Assembly: GCA_001797845.1 (NCBI GenBank)
Contig: MGQN01000006.1
Coordinates: 31,949 to 39,659 of the forward strand
Source of the DNA: Deltaproteobacteria bacterium RBG_16_44_11
GTDB taxonomy: Bacteria; Desulfobacterota; Syntrophia; Syntrophales; Smithellaceae
Direction of reading: 5' to 3'
DNA length: 7,711 nt
Position 1 is the stretch's first letter. Each line of letters starts with the position of its first letter. The position numbers and the translations under genes were made by a program. Under the pieces are notes generated by a model. That model did no database searches, had not been told where the DNA came from, and was given only the letters and a program-made list of their open reading frames with translations. Shown one piece after another: positions 1 to 5,717 of this stretch.

Positions 1-326
1 ACATCCCCAAGTTTTGCCAGTATTTTTTCTTCAATATCCGAAGGAGAACCCCAGCCATGCATCAGACCGAATTTAAATCCTTTTATCTCAAAAATCAACT
101 GCTCGGGTAATTTTTCTTTAGCCAAATGGTTATCCATATTACCGCAAACCGCTTTGATATCCTTCCGGCCGAAAATTTCCAGAACACGCAAATCAACCAA
201 ATCCCCGGCATGAAGAATCATGTCCACATCGTAAAAAAGCTTCGTGAGAACTACTTTTAACTTATCGTCATAATCTGTCAGGTGAGTATCGGAAATGACT
301 CCGATTTTTAATTTCTTTCCATCCAT
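1..326 (-). CDS. YfcE/MJ0936-type metallophosphoesterase, N-terminal part (C-terminus outside window)
   Basis: I translated this reading frame from the complement; it is open from an ATG at 326 to the window edge and gives 108 residues. The calcineurin-like phosphoesterase signature is visible in order: SDTH (Asp13, His15), HAGD (Asp42), GNMDN (Asn63, Asp65) and a later His90 in LMHGWG. These are metal-binding and catalytic positions of the YfcE/MJ0936 group of small cytosolic phosphodiesterases, which use two metal ions. The terminal GHTH motif must lie beyond the window. No Shine-Dalgarno sequence precedes the ATG; a TATAAT box 13 nt upstream suggests a very short leader. The gene diverges from ligA. 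The physiological substrate cannot be told from the sequence. The family assignment is firm. Confidence 0.88.
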   Translation of the reverse strand, partial: MDGKKLKIGVISDTHLTDYDDKLKVVLTKLFYDVDMILHAGDLVDLRVLEIFGRKDIKAVCGNMDNHLAKEKLPEQLIFEIKGFKFGLMHGWGSPSDIEEKILAKLGD

Positions 327-339
327 AATCAGTGCTCAA

Positions 340-369
340 ATTATACGCGGCAACACTAAAAAAATACAA
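340..369 (-). promoter_or_regulatory. Candidate sigma70 promoter for the metallophosphoesterase gene
   Basis: On the complement, TTGTAT (369-364) and a perfect TATAAT (345-340) are separated by 18 nt. The ATG at 326 is 13 nt past the -10 box, so transcription would start about 6-8 nt before the start codon, leaving no room for a normal ribosome binding site. The -10 box is excellent and the -35 box is moderate. Confidence 0.45.
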
Positions 370-391
370 GCTTTATTTAATTGCTTTTGAT

Positions 392-420
392 TTGACTTTA
401 ACTCAAACTGAAGTTAATAT
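392..420 (+). promoter_or_regulatory. Strong sigma70-type promoter of ligA, placed for a leaderless mRNA
   Basis: TTGACT (392-397) and TAATAT (415-420) are separated by exactly 17 nt, close to the ideal spacing. The chosen ligA ATG is at 428, only 7 nt after the -10 box, which is where transcription normally begins. No Shine-Dalgarno sequence sits before the ATG; the only purine-rich tract (GAAG, 410-413) is about 14 nt away and lies inside the promoter. The predicted mRNA would therefore begin at or next to the start codon. Promoter boxes are seen directly; leaderless translation is inferred. Confidence 0.55.
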
Positions 421-427
421 TTCCGGC

Positions 428-2449
428 ATGAACAAGCTTGAAGAATCTTTAAACAAAATTGCCGAACTTCGAAAAACAATAGAATATCACAACAAACGTT
501 ACTATCAGCAGGACGCGCCGGAAATATCCGATGCCGAATACGATCGTTTGATGCGTCAACTGCAAGAGTTGGAAAATCAATATCCTGATGACGACATTGC
601 TTCATCTCCGACACAGCGCGTGGGAGCGGCGCCACTGGCCAAATTTGCCTCCTTCAGCCATCCTTCGGCAATGCTGAGCTTAGCAAACGCTTTTTCTAAT
701 GATGAAATAATTGAATTTGACAGCCGCCTCAAACGTCTAGCTGGTGTCGACAGCATTTCCTATATCGCCGAACCAAAACTTGATGGCCTGGCCGTAAATC
801 TTATCTACGAAAACGGTTTATTTACAAAAGGCGCAACCCGTGGCGACGGCGCTACCGGTGAAGATGTTACACAAAATCTTAAAACTATTTCATCCTTGCC
901 TTTAAAAATTAAAAATGCGGGAAACAAAGCAATCCCTTCTTTTATCGAAATACGCGGCGAAGTTTACATGGAGAGCGAACCTTTCCATAAATTAAACCGC
1001 CGCCGTATTGACGAAGGAGAAGAACCTTTTGCCAATCCGCGCAATGCTGCCGCAGGGTCTTTGCGCCAGCTCGATTCCAAAATAACCGCCCGCCGTCCTT
1101 TAAATATTTTTCTTTACGGCATTGGCAACATCCACGGCATCAATTTTTCAACGCACTGGGAAGTATTGCAAACACTTTCCGGCTGGGGTTTTCCGGTTAA
1201 TAAATTCATTGAGCGGGTGCAGGATATTAATGCTTGCATTCGATATTTTGAGCACATCGGAGCTAGGCGAAAAAGCCTACCGTATGAAATTGACGGCATT
1301 GTTTTGAAAGTAAACGATTTGTCACTGCAGGAAACTCTCGGCAATGTATCGCGCAATCCCCGCTGGGCGTTGGCCTGTAAATATCCGGCGGCGCAGGAAA
1401 CAACTATCATCAAAAATATTGAAGTTCAAGTGGGACGCATGGGCACTTTAACACCTGTCGCCATCATGGAACCGGTAAATGTCGGCGGAGTGATGGTCAG
1501 CCGCGCCACGTTGCATAATGAAGATGAAATTATCAAGAAAGATATACGCATCGGCGACACAGTGGTTATTCAACGCGCCGGAGATGTCATTCCCGAAGTA
1601 GTCAAAGTTATCCCGGAAAAAAGAACCGGCAAAGAAAAGAAATTTAAAATGCCGAAGACCTGTCCGGAATGTAATTCAGAAATCGTTCGCTTTGAGGGTG
1701 AAGTAGCGCACCGCTGTGTGAATATTTCCTGCCCCGCGCAATTAAAAGAGCATATTCGGCATTTTGCCTCGCGCAGCGCCATGGATATAGAAGGCCTTGG
1801 CGAAAGATTGTCAGCTCAGCTCTTTGATACCAAACTAATCGCTGATCCGGCTGACCTTTATTTCCTAACAAAAGACAAATTGCTTGAACTGGACCGTCAG
1901 GCGGATAAATCAGCACAGAATCTTATTGATTCCATCGCGCGCTCTAAAAAGCCGCAACTGGATAAATTTATTTACGCGTTGGGTATTCGCCATGTGGGAG
2001 AGCGCACGGCCAAATTACTGGCTGCACGTTTTGGCAGTATGGAAAATCTTATAAAAGCCAAAATTGAGGATTTAACTGCTGTCAATGAAATCGGCCCCGA
2101 AATCGCCTCTAGCATCGTAGAATTTTTCCATGAAGGTAAAAATATCGACGTTATGAAAAAATTCAGCAAGGCCGGAGTAATTCCGCAAAAGAAAGAGGTT
2201 TCTAATAATGTGCCCCTGGCAGGAAAATCATTCGTTTTTACCGGTACAATGGAGGGCATGGGGAGAACCGCGGCCAAAGAAATTATCGAAAGTTTAGGCG
2301 GAACAGTTCATTCCAGCGTAACTAAAAAAACAACCTACGTTGTAACGGGAGACGACCCCGGCTCTAAACTGGACAAAGCAAAATCTTCCGGTATTAAAAT
2401 TATCAGCGAAAAAGAATTTTTAAAACTCATCGGCAGGAAAACCTCATGA
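428..2449 (+). CDS. ligA: NAD-dependent DNA ligase LigA
   Basis: The 673-residue cytosolic enzyme seals nicks in duplex DNA during replication and repair using NAD+ and a covalent AMP-lysine intermediate; about 670 residues is normal for the family. Domains in order: helical Ia region (DAPEISDAEYD, about residues 31-41); adenylation domain with the KLDG motif and nucleophile Lys117, TRGDGATGEDV, and the later DGIVLKVND and CKYPA motifs; OB fold; four-cysteine zinc finger (Cys412, Cys415, Cys430, Cys435); helix-hairpin-helix repeats to about 590; BRCT domain from about 596 to the end. All expected elements are present. The frame extends upstream to a GTG at 332, but those 32 residues are unlike LigA and overlap the promoter, so the ATG at 428 is preferred. 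The stop overlaps the next start by four bases. Confidence 0.97.
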   Translation: MNKLEESLNKIAELRKTIEYHNKRYYQQDAPEISDAEYDRLMRQLQELENQYPDDDIASSPTQRVGAAPLAKFASFSHPSAMLSLANAFSNDEIIEFDSRLKRLAGVDSISYIAEPKLDGLAVNLIYENGLFTKGATRGDGATGEDVTQNLKTISSLPLKIKNAGNKAIPSFIEIRGEVYMESEPFHKLNRRRIDEGEEPFANPRNAAAGSLRQLDSKITARRPLNIFLYGIGNIHGINFSTHWEVLQTLSGWGFPVNKFIERVQDINACIRYFEHIGARRKSLPYEIDGIVLKVNDLSLQETLGNVSRNPRWALACKYPAAQETTIIKNIEVQVGRMGTLTPVAIMEPVNVGGVMVSRATLHNEDEIIKKDIRIGDTVVIQRAGDVIPEVVKVIPEKRTGKEKKFKMPKTCPECNSEIVRFEGEVAHRCVNISCPAQLKEHIRHFASRSAMDIEGLGERLSAQLFDTKLIADPADLYFLTKDKLLELDRQADKSAQNLIDSIARSKKPQLDKFIYALGIRHVGERTAKLLAARFGSMENLIKAKIEDLTAVNEIGPEIASSIVEFFHEGKNIDVMKKFSKAGVIPQKKEVSNNVPLAGKSFVFTGTMEGMGRTAAKEIIESLGGTVHSSVTKKTTYVVTGDDPGSKLDKAKSSGIKIISEKEFLKLIGRKTS

Positions 2450-2721
2450 AGCGTGTTCATGTTCATATAAGCGGCAGGGTACAGGGAGTTTTTTTCCGTG
2501 CGGAAACCCAGCGCGCGGCAATGAGTTTTAACCTTACCGGCTGGGTAAGAAATATGCAGGATGGCCGCGTGGAAGCAGTTTTTGAAGGCGAAGAAGAAAA
2601 CGTGGATAAAATGCTCACCTGGTGCCATGTCGGCCCGCCCGCCGCCAGAGTCGAAAATGTTACGATCAAGGAAGAACCCTACACCGGCGGCTTTTCCGAT
2701 TTCAGCATTAAGCATTTGTAA
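2446..2721 (+). CDS. acyP: Acylphosphatase
   Basis: This 91-residue protein matches acylphosphatase across its full length. The family hydrolyses the carboxyl-phosphate bond of acyl phosphates such as acetyl phosphate or carbamoyl phosphate, in the cytosol. The phosphate-binding loop GRVQGVFFR (residues 10-18) supplies the catalytic Arg18, and GWVRN (32-36) supplies the catalytic Asn36; the downstream G-x-V-E-A-x-F-E-G core strand is also present. The start ATG overlaps the ligA stop as ATGA, and an AGGA at 2435-2438 lies 7 nt before it, so translation is probably coupled to ligA. No own promoter is evident. No clear terminator follows; only a weak TCTC/GAGA pairing is seen downstream. The biological role of bacterial acylphosphatases remains poorly defined. 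Confidence 0.95.
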   Translation: MKRVHVHISGRVQGVFFRAETQRAAMSFNLTGWVRNMQDGRVEAVFEGEEENVDKMLTWCHVGPPAARVENVTIKEEPYTGGFSDFSIKHL

Positions 2722-2800
2722 ACTCTCGCTTCATCATTTCATATTCATAAGAGAAATCTTTTGATAAATTACAGAGAATTACCAAGAAGATAACACAATC

Positions 2801-2829
2801 TTGACATTTAAATATATTTCAATTAAACT
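2801..2829 (+). promoter_or_regulatory. Promoter of the toxin-antitoxin operon
   Basis: A perfect TTGACA (2801-2806), a 17-nt spacer and TAAACT (2824-2829, four of six consensus bases) form a good sigma70 promoter. It is followed about 34 nt later by the antitoxin ATG at 2863, which has AAGGAG at 2851-2856 with a 6-nt spacing. The palindrome ACTAGT (2827-2832) overlaps the -10 box, and an imperfect dyad TAG...CTA spans 2829-2846. Either could be an operator bound by the antitoxin, as is usual for such operons; that part is inference. Confidence 0.6.
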
Positions 2830-2862
2830 AGTCTTTATCTGGTCTAAATTAAGGAGTATTAT

Positions 2863-3102
2863 ATGCAAACAATCGGCGCTTATGAAGCAAAAACATCTCT
2901 TTCCAAGCTTCTGGAACGAGTGAATAAAGGGGAAAAAATAAGCATTACAAAACATGGGGTAACTGTGGCCATTCTGCAACCTCCTGCATATGCAAAAATA
3001 TTACATCCCCGACAAGCTATTGCAGCATTGCGTGTCTTTCGTGACAAACACAATCTTAAGGGCATTTCCTTACGGGAAATGATCGAAGAAGGCAGGCACT
3101 AA
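2863..3102 (+). CDS. vapB: Phd/YefM-fold antitoxin (VapB-type) paired with the PIN toxin
   Basis: This 79-residue protein starts with the Phd/YefM antitoxin signature: an IGAYEAKTSLSKLLERVNKGE stretch (residues 4-24) followed by ITKHGVTVAIL (28-38). In this family the N-terminal half dimerises and binds operator DNA, while the flexible C-terminal tail wraps around and neutralises the toxin. Here the tail is residues 42-79, containing a basic then acidic helix (ALRVFRDKH... MIEEGRH). It carries a strong AAGGAG site and lies 3 nt upstream of the PIN toxin gene, the usual order for a type II toxin-antitoxin pair. It probably represses its own promoter. The name vapB reflects the PIN partner; the fold itself is Phd-like. 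Confidence 0.88.
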   Translation: MQTIGAYEAKTSLSKLLERVNKGEKISITKHGVTVAILQPPAYAKILHPRQAIAALRVFRDKHNLKGISLREMIEEGRH

Positions 3103-3105
3103 ATT

Positions 3106-3525
3106 ATGCAGGATTTTATTATTGATAATTCAGTGGTAATGTCTTGGTGTTTCAAAGACGAAACAAGCAAATATACAGATGCCGTGCTTGATTACCTGGA
3201 AAAGGCTACAGCCTATGTGCCTGCTATCTGGCCATTAGAAGTCAGCAATGTGTTACTGATTGCGGAACGTAGAAAACGGCTCAGACAAGCTGATAGTTCT
3301 CGCTTTATTTCCTTGCTTTTTGAACTGCCAATCATTGTGGAACAGGAAACGCCGGAAAGAATGTTGAGTGAAATATTAGCCCTTGCTCGTGAGTACAAAC
3401 TATCCAGCTATGACGCCTCTTATTTAGATCTTGCCATGCGTAAGGGATTACCGATCGCTACGACTGATAAGAATATTATATCAGCGGCAAAAAGAATCAG
3501 CGTGTCAATATTAAGCGGAAAATGA
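3106..3525 (+). CDS. vapC: PIN-domain ribonuclease toxin, VapC family
   Basis: The 139-residue protein is a single PIN domain of normal VapC length. The four acidic residues that bind Mg2+ are all present: Asp7 in FIIDNSV, Glu45 in PLEVSNVL, Asp103 in SSYDASYLDLA, and Asp121 in IATTDKNI. VapC toxins are endoribonucleases that cut specific tRNAs or rRNA and stop translation when the antitoxin is lost. The intact catalytic set suggests an active toxin. The start is 3 nt after the antitoxin stop; the nearest ribosome binding match is GGCAGG (3091-3096) inside the antitoxin gene, so coupled translation is likely. Its RNA target cannot be read from the sequence. Confidence 0.9.
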   Translation: MQDFIIDNSVVMSWCFKDETSKYTDAVLDYLEKATAYVPAIWPLEVSNVLLIAERRKRLRQADSSRFISLLFELPIIVEQETPERMLSEILALAREYKLSSYDASYLDLAMRKGLPIATTDKNIISAAKRISVSILSGK

Positions 3526-3547
3526 ACATCAAGAGCATAGGATTAAA

Positions 3548-3850
3548 ATGACTAAAAGACGAATTAAACCAGTGCATCCTGGTGTTTATTTGAAAGAATT
3601 GCTGGATGAATTGAAGCTATCCCAGTATCGCTTGGCAAAGGATTTAGGAATTCCGGCCATGCGCATCAATTATGTGATTAATGGGAAAAGGCCGATCAAT
3701 GCGGAGCTGGCCTTGAGGTTGGGAAGATATTTCGGACAGGAGCCGCGTTACTGGATCAATCTCCAAAGCCGTTACGACATGGATATAACTGAAGATGCAT
3801 TGTCTGATCAGGTTGCGAGGGAAGTACACCCTTTGAGCGTGGCAATTTAA
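3548..3850 (+). CDS. higA: HigA-family XRE antitoxin/regulator without an adjacent HigB
   Basis: The 100-residue protein matches the HigA/VapI family almost throughout: PVHPG near the N-terminus (residues 8-12), LKELLDEL, a helix-turn-helix from about Ser25 to Arg48 (SQYRLAKDLGI... INYVINGKRPI), then ALRLGRYFGQEPRYWINLQSRYDM (55-78). In classical systems HigA binds and neutralises the HigB ribonuclease, which is encoded just upstream, and represses the operon. Here the upstream gene is the PIN toxin, 22 nt away, and I found no HigB-like sequence on either side. AGGA at 3539-3542 gives a ribosome binding site with 5-nt spacing. It may be an orphan antitoxin, a third regulator of the toxin-antitoxin operon, or the remainder of a lost HigBA pair. 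Confidence 0.9.
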   Translation: MTKRRIKPVHPGVYLKELLDELKLSQYRLAKDLGIPAMRINYVINGKRPINAELALRLGRYFGQEPRYWINLQSRYDMDITEDALSDQVAREVHPLSVAI

Positions 3851-3889
3851 TAGCAATTGGTCATTTAGAACAAATATACGAAATCTTTT

Positions 3890-3921
3890 ACTGATAAATT
3901 ATATAAATATTCAGTTTTTTT
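3890..3921 (+). terminator. Candidate intrinsic terminator of the toxin-antitoxin operon
   Basis: ACTGA (3890-3894) pairs with TCAGT (3911-3915) around a 16-nt AT-rich loop, followed directly by a run of Ts ending at 3921 (seven Ts counting the last stem base). It lies 40 nt past the higA stop. The stem is short, with two G-C pairs, so it would be weak; the T-run and the position are the main support. Confidence 0.4.
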
Positions 3922-3925
3922 GTCA

Positions 3926-3968
3926 TTGCCAGGCTTACTTGCCCGGCGCATGCCGGGTGATTCGGCAA
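3926..3968. repeat. REP-like nested palindrome
   Basis: An inner perfect stem CCCGGC (3942-3947) and GCCGGG (3952-3957) with a GCAT loop sits inside an outer pair TTGCC (3926-3930) and GGCAA (3964-3968). The flanks, GTCATTGCC on the left and GGCAACCCAG on the right, resemble a type of dispersed intergenic repeat found in many proteobacterial genomes. It is far more GC-rich than its surroundings. A T-run precedes it rather than follows it, so it is not a typical terminator on either strand. Confidence 0.45.
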
Positions 3969-4226
3969 CCCAGCTTCTATTATGATATTGTGGCAAATAT
4001 GAGATATATCTTCTCGTTATAATTTTCCTGACCTATACTTGTTGTCTTAACAAGCAGTGAACAATTAAGTCTTATCTTGGTTATTGTTAACACCTACCTA
4101 TACGTAACATAATCAGTATTTGCTGGGTTGAAAATATAGTGTGGATTGCCACTTCAAACCTTCAAAAAATTCTCATGCTACCGTTCGGGAAGCCAGGATT
4201 GGTGTTGGTTAGCGGAAGTTTATAAT

Positions 4227-4367
4227 TTAATAGGATGTTCCCAATATTTCATTGGTTAGCCAAACATACTGCCATTTTAAAATATGATCAATTTCCCACC
4301 CTCTATCATGAATGAAGAGGGTACCATCATTTACCAATAGATACTGATTGCGCCATCCGCGTCTCAT
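4227..4367 (-). CDS. Possible small protein (46 residues), function unknown
   Basis: I translated this ORF by hand; it has an ATG at 4367 and a TAA at 4227-4229. A purine-rich GAAGG lies 7 nt before the ATG, a normal ribosome binding distance. The product is basic at its N-terminus and rich in aromatic residues (four Trp, three Tyr), with the segment LLVNDGTLFIHDRGWEIDHI (residues 10-29) looking protein-like. It follows the 132-residue secreted-protein gene by 35 nt in the same direction, so it could be the last gene of that operon. It has no signal peptide and matches no family I know. It could equally be chance, or the remnant of a larger gene. Confidence 0.3.
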   Translation of the reverse strand: MRRGWRNQYLLVNDGTLFIHDRGWEIDHILKWQYVWLTNEILGTSY

Positions 4368-4402
4368 CGTGTTACCTTCGTTGTGCTAGGATTTGCCGTC
4401 AA

Positions 4403-4801
4403 TCAGTTACTTTTTATTAATTTTAGACCGTCACGTCCTTTTCCCGATTTCGTCTTTATCGTTACGAGGGCGTTTCCTTCAAGTCTGAAATCTACAATAT
4501 CATACTTACTAGAATTAGATGATATAAGTTTTATGGTAACTATATCCCCTTTTATTTCATATGTTCCTTTAACCGTACTAATTTTATCTGTTGGTTTACC
4601 GCTTGGACCATAGACCCTCGCTACAAAAAGACAACTGCCGTCAGGTCTCAGCTCAATATATGTGGATGGGTCTTCTGGAAATACATATTTTCCATAAGTT
4701 CCATTATCGGCACCTGTTGCTTGTTTAGTCCAAGACATAAAACCGACAACAATAATCGTACACAAAACTAACGACAAACCTAGCATAAATAGTCTTTTCA
4801 C
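4403..4801 (-). CDS. Small secreted or membrane-anchored beta-rich protein, function unknown
   Basis: The 132-residue protein begins with a positively charged, strongly hydrophobic segment (MKRLF then LGLSLVLCTIIVVGF, to about residue 22), a signal peptide or membrane anchor; a possible cleavage point is near ATGA (28-31). Cys14 is not in a proper lipobox. The rest alternates short strands and turns: YIELRPDGSCLFV (48-60), VKGTYEIKGDIVTIKL (77-92), DFRLEGNALVTIK (104-116). This pattern of polar-turn beta strands with a G-T-Y-E-I-K-G core recalls small lipocalin-like extracytoplasmic domains, but I cannot name the family. The start is GTG, supported by a near-perfect AAGGAGG (4808-4814) 6 nt upstream; a later ATG at codon 6 would break the signal. 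It lies 51 nt behind another small secreted gene, probably in the same operon. Confidence 0.75.
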   Translation of the reverse strand: MKRLFMLGLSLVLCTIIVVGFMSWTKQATGADNGTYGKYVFPEDPSTYIELRPDGSCLFVARVYGPSGKPTDKISTVKGTYEIKGDIVTIKLISSNSSKYDIVDFRLEGNALVTIKTKSGKGRDGLKLIKSN

Positions 4802-4852
4802 AGGAAACCTCCTTAAAAGTTAATTTTGTTATGATGTCTTATAACCAGGATG

Positions 4853-5245
4853 TTACTCTTTCTTTTTGAAAAAAGTCAATAAATTGCCTTTGCTGTCATA
4901 TAGACGGATTTCCAAACTTTTGGTTTGCCCTCTGTTATATTTTGTGTTGAAATAGATTCTGCTTCCATCCCGACAGGTTAAAGACTGGAGTTCTGTGGTA
5001 GTACCATCAAAATCAACAGAAAAAAGTTTAATTTCCGCCGAATTGGTACTTAAGACATCAACAAGGATTTTCGCAGTTGGAACTAAAAAGTTTCCGCCAC
5101 CTACATCCCACAGCATGACAACAATTCGGTCCGTATCTGGTGCGGGGATTCTTACGGTTGATTCCTGACCATCAGCTAACCCTTTAAACGAAAACATAAC
5201 ATAAATTATCAATATGACTTGGATAAATCCGCGATATAACTTCAT
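4853..5245 (-). CDS. Small secreted beta-rich protein, function unknown
   Basis: The 130-residue protein has an N-terminal signal-like segment (MKLYRGF followed by IQVILIIYVMFSF, to about residue 20) and a probable cleavage region around GLADGQ (22-27). The mature part is polar and predicted beta-rich: RIVVMLWDVGGGNFLV (40-55), KILVDVL, AEIKLFSVDFDGTTTEL (70-86), RIYFNTKYN and KSLEIRLYDSKGNLLTFFKKKE (109-130). The C-terminal strand-turn-strand resembles an Ig-like or fibronectin-type sandwich, but I do not recognise a family. It has one cysteine (Cys91), so no internal disulphide. A strong AAAGGAG site (5252-5258) lies 6 nt before the ATG. It is first of two tandem minus-strand genes of similar size. 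Export is likely; its role is unknown. Confidence 0.75.
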   Translation of the reverse strand: MKLYRGFIQVILIIYVMFSFKGLADGQESTVRIPAPDTDRIVVMLWDVGGGNFLVPTAKILVDVLSTNSAEIKLFSVDFDGTTTELQSLTCRDGSRIYFNTKYNRGQTKSLEIRLYDSKGNLLTFFKKKE

Positions 5246-5417
5246 AAGGGACTCCTTTTCAGCTTCAAAGCATAATAATTAAAACTCTTAACACTGCCTA
5301 ATATTATCCGAAGAAACAAAATAATTCATCCCGATGAACTTAGTGAACCAAATGGTCTGGGTCTCGCTACGAAAAACCAACTTGTTTAGCAATAAACTTA
5401 ATTGGTAAATTGATAAG

Positions 5418-5603
5418 TCATTGCTTTTTCACAGTGTGAGTATATGAAGAAGGATCTTGTATGTCAAAGGAATTTTGATCACAAAAGGTGAGGCGTTGTG
5501 TCGATGTTTGTAGGGCGTGAATTCTATTTATTACGGATTGAAGTCCTGCACATTCAATGATTTTGTCGATTTGCTGACTACAGGAAGAAATGAATAAAAA
5601 CAA
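5418..5603 (-). pseudogene. Possible lipoprotein gene remnant
   Basis: The frame begins with a TTG at 5603 and gives 61 residues starting LFISSCSQQIDKII. ISSC fits a lipobox with Cys8, but only seven residues precede it, the basic n-region is missing, and a stop codon lies two codons upstream. The purine-rich AAGGA abuts the TTG, too close for a normal ribosome binding site. The remainder (to residue 61) is polar with two more cysteines (Cys18, Cys41). It looks like a lipoprotein that has lost its N-terminus, but a random ORF is a real alternative. Confidence 0.22.
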
Positions 5604-5650
5604 TCCTTATACCTACTATCAATCCCGACACGCTACACTATCGGCATTCG

Positions 5651-5682
5651 TTGATCCCACGTCGCTACGCTCCTGGGATCAA
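5651..5682. repeat. Perfect 9-bp inverted repeat
   Basis: TTGATCCCA (5651-5659) and TGGGATCAA (5674-5682) are exact inverted copies around a 14-nt GC-rich loop. It lies 35 nt past the aminotransferase stop on the minus strand, a terminator-like place. No U-run follows on either strand, so it is not a standard intrinsic terminator; it could be an mRNA 3' end stabiliser, a dispersed repeat, or a protein binding site. Confidence 0.5.
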
Positions 5683-5717
5683 TTCCACTAACGCTTCAAA
5701 CTTCACTACGCACGTTT

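Larger units (their letters stand above)
3851..4226. other. AT-rich gene-free stretch between converging operons
   Basis: No coding frame here resembles a protein on either strand. The stretch holds a terminator-like hairpin (3890-3921), a nested REP-like palindrome (3926-3968), the perfect 10-bp palindrome AGATATATCT (4002-4011), and a small hairpin CTTGTT/AACAAG (4038-4054). A distant GTGGCAA (3990-3996) can pair with TTGCCAC (4146-4152). It separates the plus-strand toxin-antitoxin operon from the minus-strand secreted-protein genes, so transcripts converge on it. Confidence 0.6.
5246..5717. other. Intergenic stretch with decayed ORF and palindrome
   Basis: This stretch of about 470 bases holds no intact gene. 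On the minus strand it contains a lipoprotein-like ORF without a usable N-terminus (5418-5603) and a perfect inverted repeat (5651-5682). Degenerate copies of CGCTACG recur at about 5364, 5664 and, less exactly, 5629 and 5704. It should contain the promoter for the minus-strand secreted-protein genes, but I cannot pick convincing boxes; a TAATAT occurs near 5300 without a good -35 partner. Confidence 0.5.

Noticed and set aside
332..427. Upstream GTG start that would lengthen LigA by 32 residues
   Set aside because: The extra residues do not resemble LigA, the preferred ATG aligns with the normal family start, and the extension runs through a strong promoter.
1114..1413. Open reading frames on the opposite strand within ligA (also 1570-1916 and 1972-2277)
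   Set aside because: They are antisense shadows of a fully supported enzyme gene, with no protein-like pattern or ribosome binding evidence.
2335..2715. 126-residue minus-strand frame across the ligA/acylphosphatase junction
   Set aside because: It is entirely antisense to two well-identified genes and has no recognisable motif.
3942..3957. GC-rich hairpin considered as a rho-independent terminator
   Set aside because: The T-run lies before the hairpin on the plus strand, and no U-run follows it on either strand; a repeat element fits better.
3851..4226. HigB toxin remnant beside higA
   Set aside because: I read the region in all frames for the HigB/RelE-like pattern and saw only stop-rich AT sequence.
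4383..4613. 76-residue plus-strand frame opposite the secreted-protein gene
   Set aside because: Its hydrophobic look comes from the complement of the beta-rich gene; the minus-strand gene has the strong ribosome binding site and export signal.
2801..5717. CRISPR array or mobile element explaining the accessory region
   Set aside because: No regularly spaced direct repeats, no transposase or integrase fragments, and no clear target-site duplications were seen.
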